The notes beneath the pieces were generated by a model that was not told the DNA's origin, made no database searches, and was given only the letters and a program-made list of their open reading frames with translations. Positions 34,801 to 55,711 of a DNA stretch of 64,000 nt are shown here, in pieces. Within the stretch, counting starts at the first letter, position 1. Each line of letters begins with the position of its first letter. The stretch is from contig NC_029529.1 of assembly GCF_001577835.2 (NCBI RefSeq), positions 5,148,157-5,212,156 of the forward strand, given 5' to 3'. Source of the DNA: Coturnix japonica (Eukaryota; Chordata; Aves; Galliformes; Phasianidae). Made by a program: the position numbers and the translations under genes.

Positions 34801-36108
34801 GGCTCCTCCTGTCACTGCTGTCTTCATCTTAGCCGTCTTCTGGCCCCGCGCTAACGAGCAGGTGGGGACAGCTGGGGGACACGGTGACAGAAACACTGCC
34901 CTGCCCACTGGATTTCAGGTGGGGTCAAGAGGGAGGGATGAGGATGTGGCAATGGAGAGGTGGGATCATTCAAGTTGAAAAAGACCTCTAAGATCACCCA
35001 CTTGCTGGCCCATGCCCACCACGACTGCTGGCCACGTGGATATGCAAAAGGATCACGCGAAAGCCCCAAGGTGGTGTTTCTGGGGGCTGGATGGGGTGAG
35101 GAGGAGGAAGAGGAGGATGCAGGTGCTGCCACGCTTGGCCACCAAGCATGGCGGGGCTGGCAGGGGGCATCCCCTGTGAGTGAGTGCCACTGGGGACGGG
35201 TTTTGGCTGGCTGGTTGGACTGGATGATATTGTAGGTCCTTTCCAACCTTGTGCTTCTATGATCCCTCTTCAAGGGCTGTCCAAGGGGGCTGGTCCCCAC
35301 CGTGGGGTTTGTCTGCTGTCCCCTTCCAGCTGTTCCTTTCTGCCCTTTGCTTTGCAGGGAGCCTTCTGGGGCCTGATGGCAGGGCTGGCACTGGGGCTGG
35401 CCAGGATGGGGCTGGAGCTGGCGCACCCCACACCTCACTGTGGGGTCCCCGACAGGCGGCCCTGGCTGCTGGCTGACCTGCACTACCTGCACTTCGCTGC
35501 TCTGCTGTGTGCCACCACGGGGGCTGTAGTGGTGGGGGGAAGCCTGATGACTCCCCCCCCACCCTCAGAAAGGGTGAGCAGAACACGTAGGCACCCTGGA
35601 ACCTGCACCCCATAACTACTTGTTTGGAGACATCACTGTCACTTGAGGTGCACCCTGAGCTCAGCCAACAGGGGGTCCCATGGGGGGGTCAACTTGGGGG
35701 TGTTTTCCTACTGAATCTCATCCCATTTCCAGCTGCAGAATCACACCTGGTGGAGCCTTTCCCTGGAGCCCCCCCAGCACCACATGGATGACACATCACG
35801 GAGATGCCTGAATGGTGAGTGTGTCCTTGGGGTACCCAGCACAGGGGTATCCCCAGCTCTTTACCTGTATGCACCATCCCTGCAGCATGGATGCCCTGTG
35901 CCTCAGTTTCCCCTTGGTCTCCTGTCCCTACAATCACTGTCTGTCTGTGCCAGGCTCCTGCCCAGCTGCCTCGGGTAGCCAGCAGACAACTGAAGGACTC
36001 CCAGCCCTGCGAGACACCACTGAGTCCCCTTTCTGGACCCGTGTCTGCAGCATCAATGCCATTGTCCTGTTGTGTATCAATATTTTCTGCTATGCTTACT
36101 TTGCCTAG
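7786..36108 (+). CDS. SLC5A10: Sodium/sugar cotransporter SGLT5 (15 exons, complete)
   Basis: Fifteen coding exons: 7786-7896, 8361-8432, 8983-9087, 9515-9574, 9699-9803, 12246-12351, 13162-13242, 16024-16229, 17148-17283, 31592-31699, 31982-32132, 34693-34861, 35358-35573, 35733-35814 and 35954-36108. Every junction is GT-AG and the phase closes, giving 620 residues plus TAG (human about 596). The product belongs to the SLC5 solute:sodium symporter family; SLC5A10 carries mannose and fructose with Na+ across the plasma membrane, chiefly in kidney. Visible family marks are GYFLAGRDM in exon 2, [15 protein letters not shown] in exon 3, the GGLAA signature at residues 187-191, [17 protein letters not shown] across exons 8-9, the SSLTSIFNS helix in exon 11, and Q444 in YIQAVTSYL, which aligns with the sugar-contacting Gln457 of SGLT1. 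The C-terminus CYAYFA is typical of the family. Intron 9 is 14.3 kb and carries most of FAM83G on the other strand. Confidence 0.95.
8361..8432 (+). CDS. SLC5A10: SLC5A10 exon 2
   Basis: Residues 38-61, with the family motif [17 protein letters not shown]. The acceptor is CTCCCAG and the donor is CCA|GTAAGT. Confidence 0.93.
8560..8816 (+). mobile_element. CR1 LINE fragment, degraded
   Basis: Two CR1 pieces are recognisable: an ORF2-like part (GGGTTGTGGTCAATG, CCTGGGGTTCC, TTTGCTGGTGACAC) and a 3' tail (GGGTTGGAACTGG through ACTATTCTATGA). It lies in SLC5A10 intron 2. The divergence suggests an old copy with an internal deletion. Confidence 0.6.
8983..9087 (+). CDS. SLC5A10: SLC5A10 exon 3
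   Basis: Residues 62-96, [20 protein letters not shown] onward to GFEWN, the highly conserved second core helix. The donor is AAT|GTAAGA. Confidence 0.94.
9515..9574 (+). CDS. SLC5A10: SLC5A10 exon 4
   Basis: Residues 97-116, [20 protein letters not shown], one membrane helix. The acceptor is CCCAACAG and the donor is GGG|GTATGT. Confidence 0.93.
9699..9803 (+). CDS. SLC5A10: SLC5A10 exon 5
   Basis: Residues 117-151. It contains the cytosolic-loop motif [11 protein letters not shown] and the start of the next helix, ending FTKIS at the donor TCT|GTGAGT. Confidence 0.94.
10010..10265. promoter_or_regulatory. Intragenic CpG-rich patch
   Basis: About 250 bp with many CpG dinucleotides, in clusters such as CAGCGGCGCTC and CCCGCCGCTCCGGG, set in otherwise CpG-poor intron. 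It could be an alternative promoter or a small intragenic CpG island. Open frames here show no recognised protein. Confidence 0.35.
11475..11613 (+). mobile_element. CR1 LINE 3' tail, doubled
   Basis: A CR1 tail (GGCAGGGGTTGGGGC, CTTCCAACCAACCATGC) is followed by two further tail-like units ending ATGGTTCTATGATC and ACCATTCTATGGTTC. The tail repeats appear two to three times in tandem. Confidence 0.7.
12246..12351 (+). CDS. SLC5A10: SLC5A10 exon 6
   Basis: Residues 152-186 plus one base, [20 protein letters not shown] onward to GLYTIA. The donor GCAG|GTAGGC leaves a single G that is completed by exon 7. Confidence 0.93.
13162..13242 (+). CDS. SLC5A10: SLC5A10 exon 7
   Basis: Residues 187-213 plus one base. 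It opens the SLC5 signature [14 protein letters not shown]. The acceptor lies in a G run (TTTGCAG then five G), and the phase fixes the cut after the first G. Confidence 0.92.
13243..16023 (+). other. SLC5A10 intron 7; probable end of the FAM83G transcript
   Basis: No coding exon is seen in 2.8 kb. On the - strand, ATTAAA hexamers (complements of TTTAAT at 15681-15686 and 15726-15731) are the nearest plausible poly(A) signals for FAM83G. That would make 15.7-16.0 kb part of the FAM83G 3' UTR. Confidence 0.4.
16024..16229 (+). CDS. SLC5A10: SLC5A10 exon 8
   Basis: Residues 214-282, with [18 protein letters not shown] and [10 protein letters not shown]. The large extracellular loop carries a potential N-glycosylation site (NTT). 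The FAM83G stop codon, on the other strand, is only 72 bases beyond this exon. Confidence 0.95.
16302..16685 (-). CDS. FAM83G: FAM83G coding exon 5 (C-terminus)
   Basis: Residues 743-869 plus TAG. The acceptor is TTAACAAACAG, read on the - strand. The exon has [10 protein letters not shown] and [10 protein letters not shown], and near the end [14 protein letters not shown], nearly identical to the human tail. It lies in SLC5A10 intron 8, 72 bases from SLC5A10 exon 8. Confidence 0.92.
   Translation of the reverse strand, partial: GTHIYRYRPRNLTGREQGKEPSCSPPCEKNPGASKHRRDSSEPKKTIAGSQPYWQGKAFSPSKPRAVSKALSSLPESQKAAEEMRTPLGIPLSKLSQSKHLKNKVTAAPGATDSKKKPPEPTSQKEQ
16302..28708 (-). CDS. FAM83G: FAM83G / PAWS1 scaffold protein (five coding exons)
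   Basis: Coding exons in reading order on the - strand: 28708-28214, 24486-24319, 20839-20715, 20008-18571 and 16685-16302. They join in phase to 869 residues plus TAG (human about 823). FAM83 proteins anchor casein kinase 1 isoforms through the N-terminal DUF1669 domain, a phospholipase-D-like fold without the catalytic motif; FAM83G also binds SMAD1 and acts in BMP and Wnt signalling. DUF1669 spans roughly residues 1-300 and includes [15 protein letters not shown] and [17 protein letters not shown]. The CK1-anchoring residues known from human (D262, F296 and F300) correspond to D253, F287 and F291 here, the last two in FDKQF. The remainder looks disordered: a run of nine Glu at 614-622, then [11 protein letters not shown] at 646-656, matching the human SSVS phosphosite region, and the conserved tail [14 protein letters not shown]. 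The gene sits wholly within SLC5A10 on the opposite strand. Confidence 0.95.
17148..17283 (+). CDS. SLC5A10: SLC5A10 exon 9
   Basis: Residues 283-327 plus one base: [19 protein letters not shown], then a helix ending MISRVLFP. This exon lies inside the last intron of FAM83G on the opposite strand. Confidence 0.95.
18238..18514 (+). mobile_element. CR1 LINE 3' end, two adjacent copies
   Basis: The first copy runs from GGATATAAGAAAAATGC through GGTGGAGTCACCATCC to AATGGTTCTATGATTC. A second tail follows at about 18425-18514 (GGACAGTTGG-like text, GATCTTATGGTTCTGTG). It lies immediately beyond the FAM83G exon 4 donor, in antisense orientation to FAM83G. Confidence 0.75.
18571..20008 (-). CDS. 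FAM83G: FAM83G coding exon 4 (large)
   Basis: 1438 nt, residues 263-742. It runs from [19 protein letters not shown], the end of DUF1669 with F287 and F291, through the disordered region to [10 protein letters not shown]. The reading frame runs past the donor CAG|GTAGGC for only nine more codons, so the splice to exon 5 is needed to recover the conserved C-terminus. Confidence 0.95.
20715..20839 (-). CDS. FAM83G: FAM83G coding exon 3
   Basis: Residues 222-262 plus two bases of the Ser263 codon. It carries [19 protein letters not shown] and D253. The donor TACAG|GTAACA leaves AG, which pairs with C from exon 4 to give the Ser of GSYS. Confidence 0.94.
21780..22125 (+). mobile_element. CR1 LINE 3' end
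   Basis: About 345 bp with the CR1 landmarks ATTAGGATGAATTTATTCTC, GTTGGGTCACCATCCTTGG, GGTTTTTTCCAACCTGAATG and GTTCTATGG. It lies in FAM83G intron 2, antisense to that gene. Confidence 0.8.
23678..23915 (+). mobile_element. CR1 LINE 3' end
   Basis: The landmarks are GAGAGGTTCAGGTTGGATAC, ATGGTGGGGTCACCATCC, GTGGCACTGAAGGATGTGGT and TTTTCCAACCATAATTATTC. It is close in sequence to the copies at 21780 and 29893. Confidence 0.8.
24319..24486 (-). CDS. FAM83G: FAM83G coding exon 2
   Basis: Residues 166-221, with [20 protein letters not shown] and the [17 protein letters not shown] helix, the core of DUF1669. The acceptor is CTCTGCAG and the donor is AAG|GTAAGG. Confidence 0.95.
28214..28708 (-). 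CDS. FAM83G: FAM83G coding exon 1
   Basis: Residues 1-165. It begins [20 protein letters not shown], the characteristic FAM83G N-terminus, and includes [20 protein letters not shown]. The ATG context AAAGCCATGGCT is close to the Kozak consensus. The donor is AAG|GTGAGG. Confidence 0.95.
28709..29300 (-). promoter_or_regulatory. FAM83G: Candidate FAM83G promoter / 5' UTR region
   Basis: Upstream of the FAM83G start codon on its own strand, 29060-29225 is rich in CpG (CGGCCGG, CTCCGCGGTGCG, CCCGCGCGCAG) in contrast to the flanking intron. An A-rich tract lies between this patch and the coding exon at about 28988-29053. A promoter with an untranslated first exon or a long 5' UTR is the simplest reading; no transcript evidence is available. 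Confidence 0.45.
28988..29053. repeat. A-rich simple-sequence tract
   Basis: On the + strand this is about 65 bases of AAAAG/AAAAC-like repeats with almost no T, hence T-rich on the FAM83G strand. It is a low-complexity tract, not a dated SINE or LINE tail. Confidence 0.7.
29893..30095 (+). mobile_element. CR1 LINE 3' end
   Basis: The landmarks are GAGGAGGTTCAGGTGGGATG, TGAGGTCACCATCCCAG, GTGGCACTGAGGGATGCAGT and CTTTTCCAACCTGAG. It lies a few hundred bases upstream of the candidate FAM83G promoter. Confidence 0.8.
31592..31699 (+). CDS. SLC5A10: SLC5A10 exon 10
   Basis: Residues 328-363 plus one base, with the cysteine-rich loop [20 protein letters not shown] and then [12 protein letters not shown]. 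It follows the 14.3-kb intron that holds FAM83G exons 1-4. Confidence 0.94.
31982..32132 (+). CDS. SLC5A10: SLC5A10 exon 11
   Basis: Residues 364-413 plus two bases. It contains [15 protein letters not shown], the helix that supplies the conserved sodium-site serines in SGLT proteins, then [13 protein letters not shown]. Confidence 0.95.
33882..33892 (+). promoter_or_regulatory. TATA-like motif in SLC5A10 intron 11
   Basis: CTATAAATACGG stands in a 70-bp segment richer in CpG (CAACACGCGGCAC) than its surroundings. No following exon is recognised. It could be a chance match or an internal or noncoding promoter. Confidence 0.25.
34693..34861 (+). CDS. SLC5A10: SLC5A10 exon 12
   Basis: Residues 414-470. 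It has [20 protein letters not shown], in which Q444 corresponds to the sugar-contacting Gln of SGLT1. It ends NEQ at the donor CAG|GTGGGG. Confidence 0.95.
34955..35040 (-). mobile_element. CR1 LINE tail fragment, reverse orientation
   Basis: GGGATCATTCAAGTTGAAAA, AGACCTCTAAGATCACC and CCCATGCCCACC are the complement of a CR1 3' end. It is the only clear copy in the window on the - strand, in SLC5A10 intron 12. Confidence 0.65.
35195..35265 (+). mobile_element. CR1 LINE tail fragment
   Basis: GGTTGGACTGGATGATATTG, GTCCTTTCCAACCTTGTG and CTTCTATGATC are a CR1 3' terminus in SLC5A10 intron 12, about 160 bp from the reverse-oriented fragment. Confidence 0.75.
35358..35573 (+). CDS. SLC5A10: SLC5A10 exon 13
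   Basis: Residues 471-542: [18 protein letters not shown], a loop with [10 protein letters not shown], a further helix and a proline run (PPPPSER). The codons are strongly G/C-ending, like the rest of this gene end. Confidence 0.94.
35733..35814 (+). CDS. SLC5A10: SLC5A10 exon 14
   Basis: Residues 543-569 plus one base, [15 protein letters not shown] onward, matching the ENLTWW region before the last helix in the family. The donor is AATG|GTGAGT. Confidence 0.88.
35954..36108 (+). CDS. SLC5A10: SLC5A10 exon 15 (stop)
   Basis: Residues 570-620. A variable serine- and threonine-rich tail leads into the final helix [18 protein letters not shown] and TAG at 36106-36108. Confidence 0.93.
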
Positions 36109-36420
36109 CCCCCTGTCAGCCCCTAGGAAGAAAGGAATAGGTGGAGAGATGGGGATTTAGGTGATTATTTTTGGTCAGGTTAGGGATAGTGGGAGCTTAC
36201 AGCCACTGGTGCAATGACTGTGAGAGAGGGGGACAATAGTGGGGACAGTGAGGCTTTGTGGTAGGCACGGGGGGGCTGAGGGGGGCAGAGCAGGTGAGGC
36301 ACAGCCCCAGGAAGGCCATGGCATGGGTAGAAAGGCTGCAGCCACACAGGAGAGTTTAATCCCAACACACTTTACTAACTCTAGATAAAAGTAAAAAATA
36401 AAAAGGCCACAATTTGCAGC
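36109..36420 (+). terminator. SLC5A10: SLC5A10 3' UTR and poly(A) signal
   Basis: The first AATAAA after the stop codon is at 36397-36402, about 290 bases downstream, in an A-rich stretch. Cleavage would fall near 36415-36425, inside the region that also encodes the GRAP 3' UTR on the other strand. Confidence 0.55.
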
Positions 36421-36780
36421 TACAAATGGAACCAGCAGGACTGAATAACTCCTGAGCAGCCCTTCCAGCACCCCGTGCCCCAGCACTGCTCCGCAGTATC
36501 CCTGAGCCCAGCCATGTCCCAGCTGACTGCAGCTTTCCTGGAACTGGGGCTGGAGGGTTCCTGGCCAGGAGCTGCCACCCATTGTAACTCCATAGAAGTT
36601 TGGATACCCCTCAATGTCACACAGCCCTCTGCTTCTTCATATATGGGTATTTGTTGGTGCTTGGAGCCGGGCAGCCTCTGCCTCCAGCACAGCATCCACA
36701 GATGGCACCGCTGGGATCTGCAGCCCATGGGGACAGCGTGGGGATGGGGGATGCGCGAAGCAGGGTGGCAGGGGGGCAGC
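36340..36780 (-). terminator. GRAP: GRAP 3' UTR and probable poly(A) signal
   Basis: Reading on the - strand from the stop codon, the first good hexamer is ATTAAA at 36360-36355, about 420 bases downstream. Cleavage would fall near 36335-36345. This overlaps the predicted end of SLC5A10. Confidence 0.45.
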
Positions 36781-51320
<14,540 letters not shown>

Positions 51321-51324
51321 AGGA

Positions 51325-51361
51325 TAAGAGTGGTGAATGCGGATGGCTGGATGTGATGGTG
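51325..51361 (+). repeat. Displaced monomer related to the minisatellite
   Basis: AGAGTGGTGAATGCGGATGG followed by CTGGATGTGATGGTG matches the first units of the array at 51505-51543. The preceding bases (a TTGC-TAA...AAGGA-AGAG pattern) also resemble those before the array. A short duplication about 180 bp away is the simplest reading. Confidence 0.6.
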
Positions 51362-51520
51362 ATCATCTCCTGAGGAAGGGAATGCACTGATCATGGGGGT
51401 CTCACTGCAGCCCCTCATCATCACCCTGGGGCATCCCTGAATACTAAAACTGTGTAAAACATATATATTTCTTGTTACATTGCTAAGTTTGACACAAGGA
51501 AGAGGGTGAGAGTGGTGAAG

Positions 51521-51755
51521 GTGGATGGCTGGATGTGATGGTGGGTGGCTGGATGTGATGGTGGATGGCTGGATGTGATGGTGGGTGGCTGGATGTGATG
51601 GAGGTGGCGGATGTGATGGTGGGTGCGCTGGATGTGAAGGTGGGTGGCATGGATGTGATGGTGGATGCGCTGGATGTGATGTGGATGGACTGGATGCTGA
51701 TGGTGGGTGCTGGATGTGATATGTGGGCTGGATGTCTGATGGGTTGGGTGGTGGA
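51521..51755 (+). repeat. Minisatellite, about 20-bp unit, about 11 copies
   Basis: The unit is close to GTGGGTGGCTGGATGTGATG. The first copies are near perfect, alternating GTGGGTGG and GTGGATGG; later copies carry indels, such as GTGGGTGCGC and GTGGATGGACTGGATGC. It ends about 25 bp before the CpG island. Frames across it give His/Pro/Ser-rich repeats on the - strand, which are products of the repeat and not evidence of a gene. Confidence 0.9.
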
Positions 51756-51779
51756 TGCTTCTCAAGGCCTGGATCCTCC

Positions 51780-52500
51780 TGAGGAGGAGGGGAGTGTGGG
51801 GCCCTGAGGACACGGGGCGCTGAGGCCTTCGTGCCGCTGGCAGCAAGCGGCGGGCCTGGCCGTGAGGAGAAGGGGCTGAGGAACGAGCACTGGGCTCTGT
51901 GGGCACAGCAGGGCACATCAGGGCACCCCAGGCCGCCCGCAGCCGCTCGTTCTCCCGTCTCCCACCCCCCTCTCTGTCCCCGCCGCGCCCGGCCCGGTGC
52001 CGCGCCTCGGGGACGCGCGCGGCCGCCGGTTCCGCCTCCTCGTCCGCCGCCTCCCCCCGGCCGCCGCCATGTTGGATGGTGCGTGTGGGTGTCAAACCCA
52101 GGCAGAGGCGGCTGCAGACGGGTGCCGGGACCCCTCCTGCGCTCCTCCCGTTCTCCCCAGGTCAGTCCGAGATCGTGGGTGCGCTCGGAAAGGCGACGAG
52201 ATGTCCGCCATGGCCCCTTCCCTTCCACTCGGCCTCGCCCCTCAGCGCGGGGTGGGCGCGGGAAGGGCCCCCCGGGGCCGAGGGCCTCGAGGCGGCGGTG
52301 AACGGAGCGGGGCCGGGGGAGGCGTCGGTGTGTCCCGAGGGGCCGGGGTGGGATTTTGTTGTGTGCGTTGGGCGGTGGGTAGCAACAGTTCTGCCATCAT
52401 GGCGGGGAGGAGGTTCCGGCAGCGCAGCAGCAGCAGCCGGTGCCGCCGGGAGGAGCGAGGTGCTGGGCGGGGGGGGACAGAAGAAGGGGCCGTTCGGGAA
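51780..52500 (+). promoter_or_regulatory. CpG island promoter, probably of the next gene (EPN2 by synteny)
   Basis: This is the strongest CpG island in the window, with runs such as CGCGCCTCGGGGACGCGCGC. It has GCCGCCATGTTGG at 52063-52075 and a good splice donor CCCCAG|GTCAGT at 52160/52161. Human gene order places EPN2 after GRAP; that gene begins with an untranslated exon and a long intron, which fits. No epsin ENTH-domain exon lies in the window, so the identity and the + direction are inference. Confidence 0.6.
52063..52075 (+). promoter_or_regulatory. YY1-type motif
   Basis: GCCGCCATGTTGG matches the extended YY1 consensus (GCCGCCAT-N-TTG). Two further CCAT/ATGGCG-bearing sites follow at 52203-52215 (GTCCGCCATGGCC) and 52392-52406 (TGCCATCATGGCGGG). 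Such sites often lie just downstream of transcription starts in TATA-less promoters. Confidence 0.5.
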
Positions 52501-52553
52501 CGGCTCAGTGAGAGCCCAGCAACGGAGCTTTGGGTGTTTTTTTAATCGTTTTA

Positions 52554-52620
52554 TTTTTAATTTAAGATTTATTTATTTATTTATTTTGATTTTATATTTT
52601 ATTTTATTTTATTTTAATCC
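52554..52620 (+). repeat. ATTT-rich simple repeat
   Basis: Runs of TTTA and ATTTT units, about 65 bases, lie directly after the CpG island. Confidence 0.8.
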
Positions 52621-52892
52621 TCTCCCTGCAGCTGCGTCGGATGCTGCGCGTTGGCTCTGAGCGCTTGGTTAACGCGCTGCGTTTAGCTCGGAATGATATT
52701 CCAACAGGAATCATTACGGGCTGCCAACAATGAGCCTTTCCCCTGTTGTAAAGCCGTGAGGCACAGCGCTAACAGCTCTGTGAGCTCAGCGCAGTTTGGC
52801 CGAGGGGCGTGCAGTGCCTTCCCCCCCCTCCTTATCACCCATCTAGAAAGCCAACTAATCGTTAAAATCGACTCCGATTACACGTATCCGAC

Positions 52893-52938
52893 CATCTGAG
52901 GGGTCTTTTCCAACCTTAAGTATCCTACGTTTCTATCC
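52893..52938 (+). mobile_element. Short CR1 LINE tail
   Basis: GAGGGGTCTTTTCCAACC followed by TTAAGTATCCTACGTTTCTA is a short 3'-terminal CR1 relic about 400 bp downstream of the CpG island. Confidence 0.6.
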
Positions 52939-55667
52939 TCCTCCTTCTTGCTTTACAAAGGAAGTCTCCCAGCTCTCCGTTTCCATCCGGAGGCACAGAG
53001 CACTTGTCCTGATGGCTGAGCTGCGGATGTTGCAGGCTGGAGGCCGAGACTTGAGGAGTTCACGATGCAAATCAGGCCACGGGGTTCGCTTGTGTTATTC
53101 TCTCCCTGCTGAAATGTGTGTTTTATGGAAATATGGAGCTCTTGCATAATTATTTTGTGCGAGGCGAGGTCAGAGAGAACCGGATCGCTTAGCTTGAAAA
53201 TACTGCATGTTAGAAGGATTTTTGATTAAAATATAAACATACGATAACCATATCTCCGGCAAAATACGGCCTGTTTAGGAAGTACTTCAAAATATGTTTG
53301 TCTTGGCTGCTTCCCAGATACATTATTTTCAGACAAACTCATGTATCGTGTTTCCTTGTGAAGGATTACAACTTTTGATACATTTTCTCTTGCAGTTCAG
53401 GGGTCACGGCAGACCGACTGGATAGAGTTTCCGAGCTAATCTGCCGTATATTAAACATTTAACCGTGTTATCGAAAATGACCAAGTCCAAATGAACCGTG
53501 AGTTTGCATTCCTGAAGACGGGTCGTGATAAGGCTGAGCTGAGTCTGAGTTACACATCAGGAAGTTTGACTTACTGGTGCTGATTGCAGCTTCCTTGATG
53601 TCATAGGGCTGCTATGTGACATCATTGTTGTGCAATGATGGTGCTGCGTGGCAGTGCGGGGTGGCAGCTTTCTGTGAGTTCTGACATGAAAAATAGAGCC
53701 TGATTTTAAGAAATAGGGTATAAAAAGGTTCTTTTTTTTTAGGAGGAAGAAAAGAAAAGGTCTTATTGCTTAAGCAAGAGCTAAATAGGTGACATTGGGT
53801 CATATGTGGGAAAGAAAAGTCCTACCTGGAAGTCACCTGGTGGTCCTGTCCTGCCCAAAGGCCCAAGCCCAGGCTGTCAGTGGTGGTAATTCCATGGTGT
53901 TTTCCACATTCATTATTACAGTTGTATTTAATGAACAACTGACAAACACCTGATGTCCAGTGCAAGCAGTGCTGTGTAGTGCAAGGTGTGTGGATGAATT
54001 GTGCTCGTACTGACCGTGTTGTTATTTAACTAACTGGTTAATCGTGCTAATTGTGTTCCAGCTGTCAGCCATTTGATTGCTTCAAAACTCGGAGCTTTTA
54101 AGAAGCCTCAAATCTTGGATCACTGCTGTGAAATGCCAAAGGCCTAATTTGTTACTTCAGAAAAATGCTGATAATCTTGATAGAGGAATTGGCTTTTTTT
54201 TTTTTTCCTCCTTCTTCCTCCCAAGGAATAATTAAATTTTAATGGCTCAGGAGGAATATCTTACTGATTAGCTGTGATGTACGTGATACTGCTCCTGTGT
54301 AGGATGGGGAAATGAATGTTGCTTTTGTCTGGTCAAGGCTATGACATCCTCTGAAATCTTTGTGCAGTGGTCGATGCTCAGGAAACAACTTTCCATTCTT
54401 CCAGTGCCATATTTGCAGAGTGCTATATTGTCTCTTGGGATCTTGCTAATAGAAAATGAAAGGTGTCTGGTTTGTATGAATGCCTGTAATGTTCTTTTTC
54501 CACTTTGTCTTGCTCTGATCTGTGCAGGGAAAGTATTGAAATGTACCAGTATCCTGCTGTCTTAAGTGCTTCAAAGAGCAGCGTTTTTTGTGCATTTCAG
54601 TAGCCTGGCTGCTCATTAAGAAAGCATGAGACTCAGTGGTAGAGAACAACATGTATGCTATCCTCTGGAATAAAACCTTTCGGGTCTAATTGCAGGTCTG
54701 TTAGCACTGATATATGTCAGTTTGGTTACATACTGGTATGTGCTGAATAGCAGACCTTAAAAATCTCAGAATTAATCAGTTTTGGTGGCTGGTATGGGAT
54801 TGCTTTCCTTTCTTATGAGGGGAGGGGGGGGGGAAGGTAGAATGCTTGTATAACAGAAGAAGTGAATTGGGAGGCTGTAAGCTTCAGGATGGATCTAGAA
54901 TTGGATGGCTATAGCAGCTGAGCCTCTTGGGAAGCAATGTTGGAGGCAGAAAGTGACAGAGAAGCTGCTGTTGTGTGTTTAACGGTTTGCAAGTGACAGT
55001 ATTGCCTTGCATTGGGGGTTTTGGTAGACTTTGTGGTGGTGGCCTGAACTGTGATCAGGATAAATAGTTTGGAAGGAGTTAGAAGTTTGGAGCAGTTTCT
55101 AAGTAGGAGGTAAATTAAATTACTGAGGTTGAGTTTGTTCTGACTGTACTGTATGTGCTCAGAGTTACCACCTGAAGTTCAATGCGTATAAATATCTTAA
55201 GATTGGAATGTATGTGAATGATTATACCATTAGAAAATGGATATAAAAGTATTTTGTGTTTTCTAGTCCCATTGGCAACTGGGAATGTTTATCAGAATTT
55301 GGTTTTTAGGTCACCTTTATGCATTTTTAATATGGAAATATTACTTTGAATGTTTTCCTTTCAGTAATGCTGTGTTTAGTGAAATGCTTTCTCCTTTATA
55401 GATAACTATTCGCTCATTCTTTCATACGGTTACAAAAGTTAACCTTAAAATTAGATCCCAGCATCAATGCCCTGCTCTGTGTTAATTGTTAATAGTGTGT
55501 ATATCTGTTTTCATGTCACCCAGGGCTGTTAACATAAGTGTCTCTAACTAGTTCCTTCCCAGCTTGTTCTGAAGGTCAGGCTTGGTCCTGCCCTGCATGC
55601 TGACCTGGCATCGCCTGCTCATTCCAGGTGAGAAACTGGAGCACAGTGCAGAGCTCTGGCAGCAGCA

Positions 55668-55711
55668 GGTCCCAGCTCCAAACTGGTCCCAGCTCCAAAC
55701 TGGTCCCAGCC
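55668..55711 (+). repeat. 17-bp tandem repeat, 2.6 copies
   Basis: The unit GGTCCCAGCTCCAAACT occurs twice in full and once in part (GGTCCCAGCC). Confidence 0.85.

Noticed and set aside
34693-35040. SLC5A10 exon 12 continuing past its donor
   Set aside because: The frame runs into a CR1 fragment; the donor CAG|GTGGGG and the phase with exon 13 support ending at 34861.
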